Assembly: GCF_900107975.1 (NCBI RefSeq)
Contig: NZ_FNVF01000002.1
Coordinates: forward strand, 589,593-653,592
DNA: 64,000 nucleotides
Reading direction: 5' to 3'
From: Paenibacillus sp. UNC499MF
GTDB taxonomy: Bacteria; Bacillota; Bacilli; Paenibacillales; NBRC-103111
The translations under genes and the position numbers were made by a program. Numbering within the stretch: the first letter of the stretch is position 1; every line of letters begins with the position of its first letter. This document shows positions 31,648-41,875 of this stretch, in pieces. The notes beneath the pieces were generated by a model, which had not been told where the DNA came from, searched no databases, and saw only the letters and a program-made list of their open reading frames with translations.

Positions 31648-31700
31648 CAAAATAAAACAACCCGGTTCCGTATAAAGCGGAACCGGGTTGTTTTATTTTG
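31648..31700. terminator. Very strong bidirectional terminator hairpin
   Basis: A perfect 23-bp stem (31648-31670 with 31678-31700) and a 7-base loop. The core is AACCCGGTTCCG and the base of the stem is A/T rich (AAAATAAAA / TTTTATTTT), so it terminates in both directions. It lies about 190 bases after enzyme I. Confidence 0.93.
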
Positions 31701-31754
31701 CCATCCGGCAAGGGAGGGCACCGTCTGCGTCAGACTCCCTGCCTGCCCGATGTC

Positions 31755-32110
31755 CGATAAGCGGGAAGGCAGGCGCCAAACGCCACGTGTTCTTGCAGCT
31801 CTCCGCGTTTGCGGCGGCATCGCATGGAGCCGGTCGCCGACAGCGGCTAAGCCCGCTGCGCGTCCTCTACAAGCGGACGAAATGGTAGCGGGAAGGCAGG
31901 CGCCAAGAGCTACCGCGAGTTCTCCGCGTGCGGGCGTTCGTCGCACGGAGCCGGTCGCAGACAGCCGCTAAACCCGCTGCGCGTCCTGTCCAAGCGGACG
32001 AAATGGCAGCGGGGAGACCGGCGCCAAGCGCTACCGCGAGTTCTCCGCGTGCGGGCGTTCGTCGCACGGAGCCGGTCACCGACAGCAGCTAAACCCGCAT
32101 CGCGCCCAGT
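31755..32110. repeat. Three imperfect direct repeats of about 122 bp
   Basis: Copies start at about 31761, 31888 and 32009 (periods 127 and 121). Shared blocks include GGCGCCAA, the GAGTTCTCCGCGTGCGGGCG region, GGAGCCGGTC, ACAGC.GCTAA.CCCGC and CAAGCGGACGAAATGG. Copies 2 and 3 are closest; copy 1 is more diverged and copy 3 is cut short. The period is not a multiple of three and no gene is supported inside. Nothing else is seen in 31462-32153 apart from the terminator. Confidence 0.88.
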
Positions 32111-32153
32111 TCGCGCGGCCCTCTCCCCGCGCGATGCTCTCGTCCGCCGCCTG

Positions 32154-32774
32154 TCAGCCCTCCTTATGCGCCGGACAGTACAGCTTCATCAGACGAACGG
32201 TTTCCTCGTCCAGTTCTTTTCCGCGGTTTTCGAGTCCGCTCACCACGGCTTCGCGCTTGGCGCCCTTCATATTCTGGCCGAACTTGAATTTGGCCGACAC
32301 GTCGTCCACGTCGATCCGGATTACGGCAACGCCGCGGATTTGGCTAACGTAGCCTGGATTTTCCAGGGAGAAGGGCTCGTAGCCTCCCTCAGGCTGAAGC
32401 TTTTCCATGAAGACGCCGAGCGCCTTCGCTTTTTCCTCCAAATCTTCCACGAGGACGGCCTTGCCTTTTATCACGACGGACTTGAAGAAGGCTGTCGCCG
32501 GACAGGCGTACACGGGCTCGGTAAAATACGATGGAATGAGCGCGTATTCCTTCGATATAGCGAAAGTAACCAAAGGATTCCGGCCCAGGTCCGAAATTTT
32601 TTCGCCGACTTTGCTGCCGTGGGCATAAATCGCACCGTCCCAGTATACAAAATTAAGAGCTTTTAAATTCGGATACCCGTCTTCACCCGTGGTCCCCAGA
32701 ATTCCGAATGTCATTTCGCTCATAAACTGTTCGACTTCCTGCCAGTCTTCCATACCGAATTCTTTTCTTCTCAA
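32154..32774 (-). CDS. Pyridoxamine 5'-phosphate oxidase-like flavin-binding protein (NimA/PPOX type)
   Basis: 206 aa from a TTG at 32774 (GGTGGAG just upstream), giving the family-typical N-terminus MRRKEFGMEDWQEVEQF. The split-barrel pattern follows: FGILGTTGEDGYPNLKALNF, AIYAHGSKVGEKISDL and VTFAISKEY. Such proteins bind FMN, F420 or heme and reduce small molecules. The C-terminus contains a CPAHKEG ending. Single gene; no terminator is clear because the repeats follow directly. Confidence 0.82.
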   Translation of the reverse strand: MRRKEFGMEDWQEVEQFMSEMTFGILGTTGEDGYPNLKALNFVYWDGAIYAHGSKVGEKISDLGRNPLVTFAISKEYALIPSYFTEPVYACPATAFFKSVVIKGKAVLVEDLEEKAKALGVFMEKLQPEGGYEPFSLENPGYVSQIRGVAVIRIDVDDVSAKFKFGQNMKGAKREAVVSGLENRGKELDEETVRLMKLYCPAHKEG

Positions 32775-33048
32775 AGTCTCCACCCCTGTAATTTGCCTGG
32801 TAACGGCTGTTTTTCTCATCTTAGCGGGACAGTTGACTTTTCTGAAGAGCCACTTTACGCTATTTTTAGTGGACCAGTTGCAGCCGGTCATGCTTTTTGC
32901 AGATCGATGTACGCGCGTTCAACATGTACATATTCTCTAAACCAGTTAACATCCACAAGCACTTCCGTACAAAAGGCATTCGCCGGGCAAAAGGTTTCGC
33001 CCTTCCGGCATGCTCACACCAACCAGACAAAATGGAGGTCGTTTTCCT

Positions 33049-34044
33049 ATGTTAAAAGTCGCTCTGCTCAGTTTCTGGCACGTTCATGCCCTGGATTACG
33101 AGAAAGACGCCAACGAGCATCCCGGCACACAAGTGACCGCGATTTGGGATGAAGACACGGCCAGAGGCCGCAAAGAAGCGGAAACCCGCGGAATTACCTT
33201 CTATGAAAACCTGGATGAACTGCTTGCCGATGAGGAAATCGGGGGTATTATCGTGACGACCCCGACCCGTCTTCACCGGGACGTTATGGTAGCGGCGGCT
33301 AAAGCCGGCAAACATATTTTTACGGAAAAAGTCGTCGCCGCCACGAAGAAAGAATGCGGCGAGATTATGGACGCGGTGCGCGAGGCGGGCGTAGTGATGA
33401 CGGTTTCGCTGCCGAGATTGAACGCCCCGTACACCCTGGGGATTCAGAACATTCTCGGACAGGGGGTTCTTGGAAAACTGACGCTGGTCCGCACAAGATT
33501 GTCCCATAACGGCGCAGTAAGCCGTGAAGAAGGGGGCGGCTGGCTTCCTGAGCGTTTCTTCGACCAATCCGCTGCGCAGGGCGGCGCCATGATCGATCTC
33601 GGCTGCCATCCGATGTACCTGACCCGCTTGTTTCTGGGCATGCCGGAAAGCCTGACGGCCAATTACGGCAGCGTCACGGGGCGCCCGGCTGAAGATAACG
33701 CGGTAAGCGTCTTGCGTTATCCGGACGGCGCTCTGGGAATCGTGGAAGCGGGCTTTGTGAACAGCCATTCCCCGTTCGTGATCGAGATTCACGGCACGCA
33801 GGGCACGCTGCTGTACTCCCAGCATGACGACAAGCTCCTGCTCCGTACGCGGTCTCAGGAAGGGGAAGAGTGGCAGACGGTCACGGATCTGCCTCAGGCG
33901 AAGCCTTCCGCCTTTGAGCAGTGGGTGGCCCATATCGAGTCCGGTACCCGGGCGGAGGAGAATCTGCTGCTCGCAGCGGACCTCACCCGCCTGATGGAAG
34001 CGTCCAACGCTTCGGCGGCGAGCGGCTGTGCCGTTAAGCTGTAA
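33049..34044 (+). CDS. Gfo/Idh/MocA-family NAD(P)-dependent oxidoreductase
   Basis: 331 aa from the ATG at 33049, 10 bases after GGAGG. An atypical nucleotide-binding start (LKVALLSFWHVHALDYEKD) is followed by the family signature HIFTEKVVAATKKECGEI, with the conserved EK-type Lys. A GAMIDLGCHPMYLTRLFLG stretch holds the catalytic-domain Asp/His pair. Enzymes of this family oxidise or epimerise sugars and inositols. No sugar gene is adjacent, so the substrate is open. The 275-base gap upstream holds no clear regulatory signal. Confidence 0.88.
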   Translation: MLKVALLSFWHVHALDYEKDANEHPGTQVTAIWDEDTARGRKEAETRGITFYENLDELLADEEIGGIIVTTPTRLHRDVMVAAAKAGKHIFTEKVVAATKKECGEIMDAVREAGVVMTVSLPRLNAPYTLGIQNILGQGVLGKLTLVRTRLSHNGAVSREEGGGWLPERFFDQSAAQGGAMIDLGCHPMYLTRLFLGMPESLTANYGSVTGRPAEDNAVSVLRYPDGALGIVEAGFVNSHSPFVIEIHGTQGTLLYSQHDDKLLLRTRSQEGEEWQTVTDLPQAKPSAFEQWVAHIESGTRAEENLLLAADLTRLMEASNASAASGCAVKL

Positions 34045-34282
34045 GCCGTAAGAGTAGGGGAAATGCGGGCCGCCGTCATGCGATGTCATATCCGCATCGG
34101 AAACTGGCGGAGAGGACATCTGCGTGCCGGGAACTGCCTGAGGTGCTGTAACCGGAGCGCAGCCTGCCGAAGAGCGCTTTGGCAGCGCCTGCGCATGCCA
34201 TAAGCAGAACTTGCGGACATTTTCCGTACCCTTCTCGCTGCCTAGTCGTTTTCTTCAGGCATCGCGTCGTAGAAAGACAGAA

Positions 34283-34310
34283 AAGAAGCCGGATACCCGG
34301 CTTCTTTTTC
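34283..34310 (+). terminator. Terminator downstream of the Gfo/Idh gene
   Basis: AAGAAGCCGG-ATAC-CCGGCTTCTT followed by TTTC. It lies 240 bases beyond the stop. Apart from this hairpin nothing is seen in 34045-34479. Confidence 0.82.
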
Positions 34311-34479
34311 TTGTCGCTTTTCGTGGAACTCCAGCTGTCATATGTATAGGCGTACCTCATATCTCGTTCCTTATGTTTCGTACCACATACCACGCCCGCG
34401 TTTGCTGCTTGTCCGTTAACCGAAAGCGCCGTTATCCCGGCCGCCCTGTATCCGCCGTCTCGGCGACTCAGACGGCCAG

Positions 34480-34950
34480 CTAGTCAGCCGCACCTTCCGC
34501 CTCGGCTGTTGCCACCCGGGCTTCCGCCGCATTTCGCTTCAACTGGCGCTCGATACCCGCCCGGTCGATCTGGATCCAGTACTCGGCGATTTTGCCGCTG
34601 TCGACCCGGTACACCGCGCTCGCCAGCTCGATTACGGGCAGGCCGGTCGGCGCATAGCCGTCCACTTCGCCGATGTGCGTTCCCGTCTGCTTCCAGCGTA
34701 CGTACACCCGGTCGCCGGAGCCGAGCAGCTCCTGTACTTCCAGAGTGAAAGGGCCGTAGGCATCGAGCATTTCCCGCACGTGCTCCGCATAAACCTCGGG
34801 CGTGCGCTCTACCGTGACTTCCTGCTCCGACTGGACCTGGTGGGCGAATACTTTTCCGGCCATCAGATCGGGAGCCGCTTCCAAATTTTTTCCCGACCGC
34901 ACTTCATCAAAAAAACGCTTTACTACTTCTTCCGGTCTTAAAGTCGTCAT
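34480..34950 (-). CDS. SnoaL-like / NTF2-fold protein
   Basis: 156 aa from the ATG at 34950 (GGGGA nearby); an ATG at 34983 with a TTGGGA site is an alternative. The NTF2-like pattern VVKRFFDEVRSGKNLEAA then DRVYVRWKQTGTHIGEVDG and GKIAEYWIQID matches SnoaL-type cyclase-like proteins, many of which are ester cyclases or of unknown function. The C-terminal tail is Ala/Glu-rich. It precedes (downstream of) the HxlR gene on the same strand. Confidence 0.78.
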   Translation of the reverse strand: MTTLRPEEVVKRFFDEVRSGKNLEAAPDLMAGKVFAHQVQSEQEVTVERTPEVYAEHVREMLDAYGPFTLEVQELLGSGDRVYVRWKQTGTHIGEVDGYAPTGLPVIELASAVYRVDSGKIAEYWIQIDRAGIERQLKRNAAEARVATAEAEGAAD

Positions 34951-35031
34951 GATTTTTTTCCCCGCTCTCCCGGCTTCGTTCATGTTCCCAAGTCCTGGTC
35001 TTCGACGGCGATTGACCGTCTCAACCGGCAG

Positions 35032-35397
35032 TCAGGTCCATTTTGCCGCCCAAAGTTTCATTTCTTTTAAAATTTTGTGCAGATCCCGGCCTTTCGGCGT
35101 CAGGGTATATTCCACTGTTACCGGCACGGTCGCAAAAGCTTCCCGCTCCAGTACGCCCTGCTTCTCCAGATGGCGCAAAATATTCGTCAGTGCGGTAGGG
35201 CTGATTGAAACGATGCTGCGCTGAAGCTCCCCGAAGCGTCTCGTTCCGTCGAAAAGCTCCCGGATCACAAGAAACGCCCATTTTCCGCCGATGACATCAA
35301 GCGTCTTTTCAATGGAGCATTCGATAATGCCGGGCTCCTTCGGAATATAACTGCTTGCCGCAGGTTCAGCCGGTATTTTACCGGATTGAGCTGTCAT
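35032..35397 (-). CDS. HxlR-family winged-helix regulator
   Basis: 121 aa from the ATG at 35397, which follows AAAGGAGGAAG. The family signature is clear: IECSIEKTLDVIGGKWAF with the Cys typical of redox-sensing members, then RRFGELQRSIVSISPTALTN and YTLTPKGRDL. It is divergent from the aldo/keto reductase at 35596, and a CATCATA/TATGATG inverted repeat lies between them. HxlR proteins often control the divergent oxidoreductase in response to aldehydes or oxidants. Confidence 0.88.
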   Translation of the reverse strand: MTAQSGKIPAEPAASSYIPKEPGIIECSIEKTLDVIGGKWAFLVIRELFDGTRRFGELQRSIVSISPTALTNILRHLEKQGVLEREAFATVPVTVEYTLTPKGRDLHKILKEMKLWAAKWT

Positions 35398-35513
35398 GAA
35401 GGCGCTTCCTCCTTTTACGAAAATGAGTCGGCCGCAAGGGGCCGTAACCCTGCTAAACAAAAGTGTAGCAGCAACATTTTTATGGGTATGATCAAAAAAA
35501 GATCACTACTGTT

Positions 35514-35539
35514 CATCATATAGAAAGTATTTTATGATG
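35514..35539. promoter_or_regulatory. Inverted repeat, candidate HxlR operator
   Basis: CATCATA and TATGATG separated by 12 bases, in the divergent region between hxlR-like and aldo/keto reductase genes. AT-rich spacing suits a dimeric winged-helix regulator. A second small palindrome, GATCA...TGATC, lies at about 35491-35505. Confidence 0.55.
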
Positions 35540-35595
35540 GCAATGGGAGGCGGCTTGTCCGCTTCGTGAAAACAGATTGGGGAGGTTTATGGAAC

Positions 35596-36555
35596 ATGCA
35601 CTATCGCAGACTCGGACGGTCGGGCTTGAAGGTCAGTGAGATTAGCCTCGGAAGCTGGCTTACTTATGGAGGCTACGTCGAACGTGACAATGCGGTTCAA
35701 TCGATCCGTAAAGCTTACGATTTGGGCGTTAACTTTTTTGATACCGCAAACGTTTACAAGCAGGGAGAAGCCGAGAAGGTGGTCGGCGACACTTTGAAGG
35801 AATATCCGCGCGAATCGTACGTGCTGGCGACGAAAGCTTTCTGGCCCATGGGCGAAGGACCGAATGACAGGGGCCTTTCCCGCAAGCATATTATGGAGCA
35901 GGCGCATGCCAGTCTGAAAAGACTCGGAACCGACTACGTCGACATCTATTACTGCCACCGGTACGATCCCGAGACGCCTTTGGAGGAAACGCTCCGGGCG
36001 CTTGACGACCTCGTTACCCAGGGCAAAGTGCTGTACATAGGGGTAAGCGAATGGACAGCCGCTCAAATGGCGGATGCGCTCGGTCTGGCCGAGAGATACC
36101 TGCTGGATAAAATCGTCGTCAACCAGCCGGTCTACAACATGTTCAACCGCTATATCGAGAAAGACATCATTCCGCTGGGCGAGGAAAAAGGAATCGGTCA
36201 GGTCGTATTCTCGCCGCTGGCGCAAGGACTCCTGACCGGTAAATACAAGTCGGCGGACGACATTCCGGCCGACAGCCGCGCCGCCAAAGTGGAGACGATG
36301 CGCGGGGCCGTCACGGCGGAGAACATCGCGAAGGTGAAGCAGCTTGAAGGCATTGCCTCGGAGCTGGAGCTTACCGTGGGACAGCTGGCCCTCGCCTGGA
36401 TTTTGCGCCAGCCGAACGTGGCGAGCGCCCTCGTAGGCGCAAGCCGTCCGGAGCAGGTGGAGCAGAACGTGAAGGCCAACGGCGTGAAGCTGGCGGCGGG
36501 CGTGCTGGAGCGGATCGAGGCCGTTCTCTCGGGGAACGCGGCAGCCGGGAAGTAA
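35596..36555 (+). CDS. Aldo/keto reductase (KCNAB/YqhE-like branch)
   Basis: 319 aa from the ATG at 35596, 10 bases after GGGGAGG. N-terminus MHYRRLGRSGLKVSEISLG is family-typical. Catalytic residues: Asp/Tyr in FFDTANVYKQGEAE, Lys in LATKAFWPMG and His in YYCHRYDP. SPLAQGLLTGKYK and ALVGASRPEQVEQN form the NADP-binding end, resembling potassium-channel beta-subunit-like reductases (YghZ/Tas type). Probably controlled by the divergent HxlR protein. Confidence 0.9.
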   Translation: MHYRRLGRSGLKVSEISLGSWLTYGGYVERDNAVQSIRKAYDLGVNFFDTANVYKQGEAEKVVGDTLKEYPRESYVLATKAFWPMGEGPNDRGLSRKHIMEQAHASLKRLGTDYVDIYYCHRYDPETPLEETLRALDDLVTQGKVLYIGVSEWTAAQMADALGLAERYLLDKIVVNQPVYNMFNRYIEKDIIPLGEEKGIGQVVFSPLAQGLLTGKYKSADDIPADSRAAKVETMRGAVTAENIAKVKQLEGIASELELTVGQLALAWILRQPNVASALVGASRPEQVEQNVKANGVKLAAGVLERIEAVLSGNAAAGK

Positions 36556-36610
36556 CAGATGCGGGGAGTCCGCCTTCATGACGGGCGGCTCCATCACCAG
36601 ACAAGCGAGC

Positions 36611-36644
36611 AAAAACACCGGTTTCCTTGGAACCGGTGTTTTTT
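36611..36644. terminator. Bidirectional terminator between AKR and MFS genes
   Basis: AACACCGG.TTCC / GGAACCGGTGTT stem with A-run before and T-run after, between convergent genes. Confidence 0.88.
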
Positions 36645-36659
36645 GCCGTGCATTTCCGC

Positions 36660-38360
36660 CTACTGCGGGGAACGGACGGCGTTTCCCGTCCGCTCCGCTT
36701 CTCGTGCGGGTTCTTCCGCCTTCCGCCCGTTAACGAAGGCGCAGACGGCACCGAGAAGCAGAGCCAGGCAGCTGATTTTAAACACGAGGCCGAACGCGGC
36801 CGTCGTACGGGTATTTACCACCGCCTGAAGCCGGGGAAGAAGAACCTGCAGCTCCGCTTTGTCTTTGGCGAAAGCTTCCTTCACCCGCCCGGCCGCATCG
36901 GGAGAAGCGGCTTGAAGCTGCTCCCGCTCCTTGCGGTCCCACTTGTCAAGCAGGCCCTGCATTGCCCCTGAAGCGCCACCCGCAGCAGTTCCGCGGTTTC
37001 CGGCTGTACCCTGCAGGGCTTCGGCAAGTTCCGCCTTGCTCGCCGCAGAGAGAGAACTGCTTGCGACCCGCTCCGCCAGCTCTGTTTGGGCGGAAGCCAT
37101 CTCGGCCCGCATGGAATGGGACAGCAGAGCGACGAGTACGGCGATGCCGAGCGCGCTTCCGATCGTTCTGGCCATGGTGCCGATGCCCATGGCGATAGTC
37201 GTTTTGTCCGGCGGGGGAAGCAGGACGGTGGTTGCCGTCAAATTCGCAATTGCCATGCCGGTTCCCATACCCGCAATGACCAGGCGCCAGATGTAATCGA
37301 TCGTCGAGGATTCCGTCGTGAGGCCCGCCAGCAGGTAAGTTCCGAGGGCCAGCAGGATCATTCCGGTAACCGAGAATATCCGCGGACCCAGCTTGGCGGC
37401 GCCTTTGGCGGCAAGCACGGAGCAGATCATGGACGCGACGGCCAGGACGCTTATAATGAGTCCCGCGCGCAGCTCCGTCATGCCGATCACCTGCGTAAGG
37501 AAAAACGCGAGGATGAAGGTCGGGCCGGTCATGCCGATCCCGAGCAGGAACAGCCCGAGATTGCCGGACGGAAACCTTTTGATTCTGAAAAGAGACAGCG
37601 GAAGCATCGGTTCTTTTACACGGGATTCGATCAGCAGGAAGAGAAGAAGCGAGACGAGAGCCGCCGCGAAGAGCGACAAGATATAAGGGGAATCCCAGCC
37701 TTTGTCGTTCGCCTGCATAAAAGCGAGGGTCAAGGCCAGCGAGGCGGCCGATACCGTCAGCATGCCGCCCCAGTCGAGTTTTCGCGTGGCCGTCGGATCG
37801 TAAGATTCCGCCAGGGAAGAAGCGGCGAGAACGAGGGCCAGAACGCCGAACGGGATATTGATGTAGAAAATCCACTGCCAGTCGAGCTGGTACGAGAGCA
37901 CGCCGCCCAGGGCGGGTCCGCTTGCGGCCGCAAGGCCGGCCAAAGCGCCGGTAATGCCCATCATGACGGCTTTCTTTTCGGGAGGGAACAGCGCCAGCAT
38001 CAGGGGGGCGACGAGAGGGGTAATCAACGCCGCGCCGATTCCTTGAAAGACACGGAAAAGAATGAGGGACGTGATCGAGCCCGCCAGACCGCACAGCAGG
38101 GAGCTCAAGGTGAAGAGGAACAAGCCGGTCATAAACGCTTTTTTACGGCCGAACTGGTCGGCGAGGCGGGAAGCGGCGAGCAGAAAAACGGCGAACGACA
38201 GGCTGTAGCCGTTCACGACCCAGGAAATGCTTGCGGTGTCCGCGGCGTAAAATTCACTCATCCGGGGAAGCGCCACGTTGACGATGCTCGTGTCCAGAAT
38301 CGCCATAAAGAAACCGAGCAGAAGGGTGATGATAGCGGGGATCTTGCGTGATTTTTGCAT
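36660..38360 (-). CDS. MFS drug efflux transporter, 14-span DHA2 type (EmrB/QacA)
   Basis: 566 aa from the ATG at 38360, 9 bases after GGAGG. Motif-like segments of the DHA2 family: FMAILDTSIVNVALPRM in span 1, WVVNGYSLSFAVFLL, RLADQFGRKKAF (motif A) and GPALGGVLSYQLDWQWIFYI (motif C region). About 14 spans. A long hydrophilic loop (about residues 435-520) rich in Ala, Glu and Lys precedes the last span. It would export drugs or toxic compounds with protons. The divergent TetR gene and two operator palindromes suggest repression. Confidence 0.92.
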   Translation of the reverse strand: MQKSRKIPAIITLLLGFFMAILDTSIVNVALPRMSEFYAADTASISWVVNGYSLSFAVFLLAASRLADQFGRKKAFMTGLFLFTLSSLLCGLAGSITSLILFRVFQGIGAALITPLVAPLMLALFPPEKKAVMMGITGALAGLAAASGPALGGVLSYQLDWQWIFYINIPFGVLALVLAASSLAESYDPTATRKLDWGGMLTVSAASLALTLAFMQANDKGWDSPYILSLFAAALVSLLLFLLIESRVKEPMLPLSLFRIKRFPSGNLGLFLLGIGMTGPTFILAFFLTQVIGMTELRAGLIISVLAVASMICSVLAAKGAAKLGPRIFSVTGMILLALGTYLLAGLTTESSTIDYIWRLVIAGMGTGMAIANLTATTVLLPPPDKTTIAMGIGTMARTIGSALGIAVLVALLSHSMRAEMASAQTELAERVASSSLSAASKAELAEALQGTAGNRGTAAGGASGAMQGLLDKWDRKEREQLQAASPDAAGRVKEAFAKDKAELQVLLPRLQAVVNTRTTAAFGLVFKISCLALLLGAVCAFVNGRKAEEPAREAERTGNAVRSPQ

Positions 38361-38384
38361 GAGTGGAATCCTCCAAAAATATAA

Positions 38385-38445
38385 TTGACTGACTGTCAAT
38401 CAGTCGATGAAAAGACTATATAACATTGACTGACTGACAGTCAAT
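38385..38445. promoter_or_regulatory. Paired TetR operators in the divergent promoter region
   Basis: Operator 1 has GACTGA-N7-TCAGTC at 38387-38405. Operator 2 has ATTGACTG-N5-CAGTCAAT at 38425-38445. Both share the TTGACTGACTG core. They flank an AT-rich TATATAAC segment that may serve as a -10, consistent with self- and transporter repression by the TetR protein at 38531. Confidence 0.75.
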
Positions 38446-38530
38446 AGTTAAATTTAAAAGAAAGAGCCTCCTTCCGCGATTAAGTTTAGAACAGGAAATC
38501 GGACAGGCAGGCATAAAGGCGGTGGAGAAG

Positions 38531-39229
38531 TTGGCACGTGTGACGAAAAGTCCGGAAGAACGCAAACAGGAGCTCTTATCCGCTGCGGATTCGCTGTTCC
38601 GTATAAAAGGATACGAACGGACCGCGGTTAGCGATATCGTTAAACAGGTCGGGGTCGCCCAGGGGACCTTTTATTATTATTTCAAGTCGAAAGATGAGCT
38701 GGCGGACGCGATGATCCGGCGCATGCTGGACGACCATATGGGGCTTGTTTCAACGATTGCGGAAGATCCGGAGTTGTCCGGCCGGGAGAAAATTGTCAAG
38801 ATCCTGAAGGAAGATTTCGTGAAGCGGGGAGAAAATCTGGACAATCTGGATTATATGCACCATGAGAGCAACGCGCTTCTTCATCAAAAAATGCTCGTGG
38901 AGTCCGTCAAGGCTTACACGCCTTTCATTACGGCCATTATCGAGCAGGGCATCCGGGAAGGGAGCTTCCATACGAGCCATCCCCGGGAAGTGGTCGAGTT
39001 TTTCATGGTCGGTCTGTTTTTTCTCTACGACCCCGGTATTTTCGCCTGGACGGTGGAAGAAGTGGTGACGAAGCTTCAAGCCATCGGTGAAATTTTGGAA
39101 AAACTGCTCGGAGCGGAGAAAGATTCGCTCGATATCTGGAAGGACCTGCCGGATATGCCGGCCATTATCCAGAAGGCGCTCGAAGCCGAGAAAACGTCGC
39201 GGGAAAGAAGTCCTCGGTCCCGGTCTTGA
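38531..39229 (+). CDS. TetR-family regulator of the MFS transporter
   Basis: 232 aa from a TTG at 38531 (GGTGGAG close by), giving the typical N-terminus MARVTKSPEERKQELL; a GTG at 38522 adds three residues. The HTH region is AVSDIVKQVGVAQGTFYYYF, then KSKDELADAMIRRML. The C-terminal ligand domain is helical, with a basic last segment (SRERSPRSRS). Divergent from the transporter, with two palindromic operators between. Confidence 0.88.
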   Translation: MARVTKSPEERKQELLSAADSLFRIKGYERTAVSDIVKQVGVAQGTFYYYFKSKDELADAMIRRMLDDHMGLVSTIAEDPELSGREKIVKILKEDFVKRGENLDNLDYMHHESNALLHQKMLVESVKAYTPFITAIIEQGIREGSFHTSHPREVVEFFMVGLFFLYDPGIFAWTVEEVVTKLQAIGEILEKLLGAEKDSLDIWKDLPDMPAIIQKALEAEKTSRERSPRSRS

Positions 39230-39280
39230 ACAATAACCTGACCTGCCCGCCGTAAGCATTTCGATGCGATCCGCAGCACA

Positions 39281-39320
39281 AAAAAAGCCGGCCCGGCTAT
39301 TTACCGGGCTGGCTTCTTGT
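39281..39320. terminator. Bidirectional terminator between tetR-like and mtnA genes
   Basis: AAGCCGGCCCGG / CCGGGCTGGCTT stem with a seven-base loop, A-run on the left and CTTGTTT on the right. Confidence 0.85.
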
Positions 39321-39339
39321 TTGCCGGGACACCGGCGTA

Positions 39340-40448
<1,109 letters not shown>

Positions 40449-40449
<1 letters not shown>

Positions 40450-41675
40450 TAGCGGATACCCTCCTTCACGGCGGTTGCCTCGCGGGCGGCCGCAATCAGT
40501 TCATCGATGGAGCTTGTCTGACGGCCCCGCTTAATCAGCGTCGTGCCGATCGCCAGCGCGAGTCTTTGCGCACGTTCGCGTGCCGCGGCGTCTTCGATCG
40601 TGTCGATGTCCGCCACGTGCGAGAGGCCGTAGATACGGCGGACCATTTTGCAGCCGGCGAAGCCGACGGTTTCCTGAAGAACACGGTTCAGGTACCAGTC
40701 CTGATAGGCAGGCGTTTCGGACATCGGATCGACCGTTTCGTTGTCCCACAGGGCGCGGAATTCACGCTCGAATACCGTCCACACTTCTTTGACGGTTTCC
40801 AGCAGATATTCCCGGTATTCCGACCGCTCGGCTTCATTCGCGCTCCAGCCTTCCTGGCCGGCGTAATTAAGCAGCAGGTTAGCCAGCACGGCACCTATGT
40901 CGAAGCCCATCGGACCGTAATAGGCGAATTCGGGATCGATGACTTTCGTGGAATCTTCTTTGATGAAAATACTGCCCGTATGCAGATCGCCGTGAAGCAG
41001 AGCTTCGGCCCGCGTCAGGAACGTATTGCGCAAAATGGCGACTTCCAGATGCAGCTCGCGGTCCTGCCAGATCGCCTGCACGGCATCTTTCAGATGATCT
41101 TCGATGCTGTTGTTTTCCGAATCGCGGTAGGGATCGTCGAAAATCAGATCCTCCGTGATTTTGCAAAGCTCGGGATTGATGAACCGGCCGACCCGCAGCT
41201 TCTTCTCCTGCTGGTTCATTCCGAGATCCGACGAGAAAAACAGCGTGCGGGCCATAAAGCGGCCGATATGCTGCGCGAAGAGCGGGTATTTGTTTTTCTC
41301 GATCAAGCCCCTGCGCATGATGACATGATCGCTCAAGTCTTCCATGACAGTCAGCGCAAGCTCTTTCTCATACGCGAAAACGTGAGGAACGAGATCCGGG
41401 CACAGGGAACCCTGTAGCTGCAGGGCTTCGCTTTCGATCCGTGCGCGGTCCAGCGTAAGCGGCCACGATTCTCCTACGACTTTCGCGTAAGGCAAGGCCT
41501 GCTTCAGAATCAGGCTGCGTCCGGATTTTTCATCCGAGATGTGAAAAACAAGATTAAGATTGCCGTCCCCGATTTCACGGCTTGTCAGCACCGCGTCGGG
41601 CGCGAAAATGTTCGGCAGTCCTTTGGCATATGCAATCGCTTCCGCTTCCGTCAGCGCGTGGTACGTCGTAGTCAT
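40449..41675 (-). CDS. mtnK: Methylthioribose kinase
   Basis: 408 aa with AGGAGG 7-9 bases before the ATG. The kinase-like fold shows the loop [12 protein letters not shown] (catalytic Asp) and [17 protein letters not shown] (metal-binding DPE). It phosphorylates 5-methylthioribose with ATP, the step before MtnA. Translationally coupled to mtnA. Upstream is a plausible SigA promoter, but I see no SAM (S-box) riboswitch, which precedes mtnKA in Bacillus subtilis. Confidence 0.95.
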
Positions 41676-41749
41676 TGGGCGTTCCTCCTGAGAAAGATTA
41701 ATAAGTGGCGGCTTGTACCGGGTTGTCCGTTAATTCCGACTTAAATACT

Positions 41750-41777
41750 AGTATAAAGGAAAATACCCCTGCATGAA
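41750..41777 (-). promoter_or_regulatory. Candidate SigA promoter of mtnK-mtnA
   Basis: On the minus strand TTCATG and TATACT lie 16 bases apart, about 75 bases upstream of mtnK. No riboswitch-like structure follows. Confidence 0.55.
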
Positions 41778-41875
41778 ACACAATTTTTAGGGCTCCGGTC
41801 CCTGGACACGGCTTACATAAAACGGCTCCGTTCGGCCTACACTACCGGAAGATATCCCACATCAGGAGGTACGTC

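Noticed and set aside
31867..32079. Arg/Ala-rich minus-strand frames within the 122-bp repeats
   Set aside because: The repeat period breaks the reading frame, and composition is that of random GC-rich DNA.
37086..38351. 421-codon plus-strand frame opposite the MFS transporter
   Set aside because: Highly charged Gln/Arg/Asp-rich shadow of a membrane protein gene.
41676..41875. SAM (S-box) riboswitch before mtnK
   Set aside because: Looked for because it is known in Bacillus subtilis; no S-box helices or conserved phrases are present in the short upstream region.
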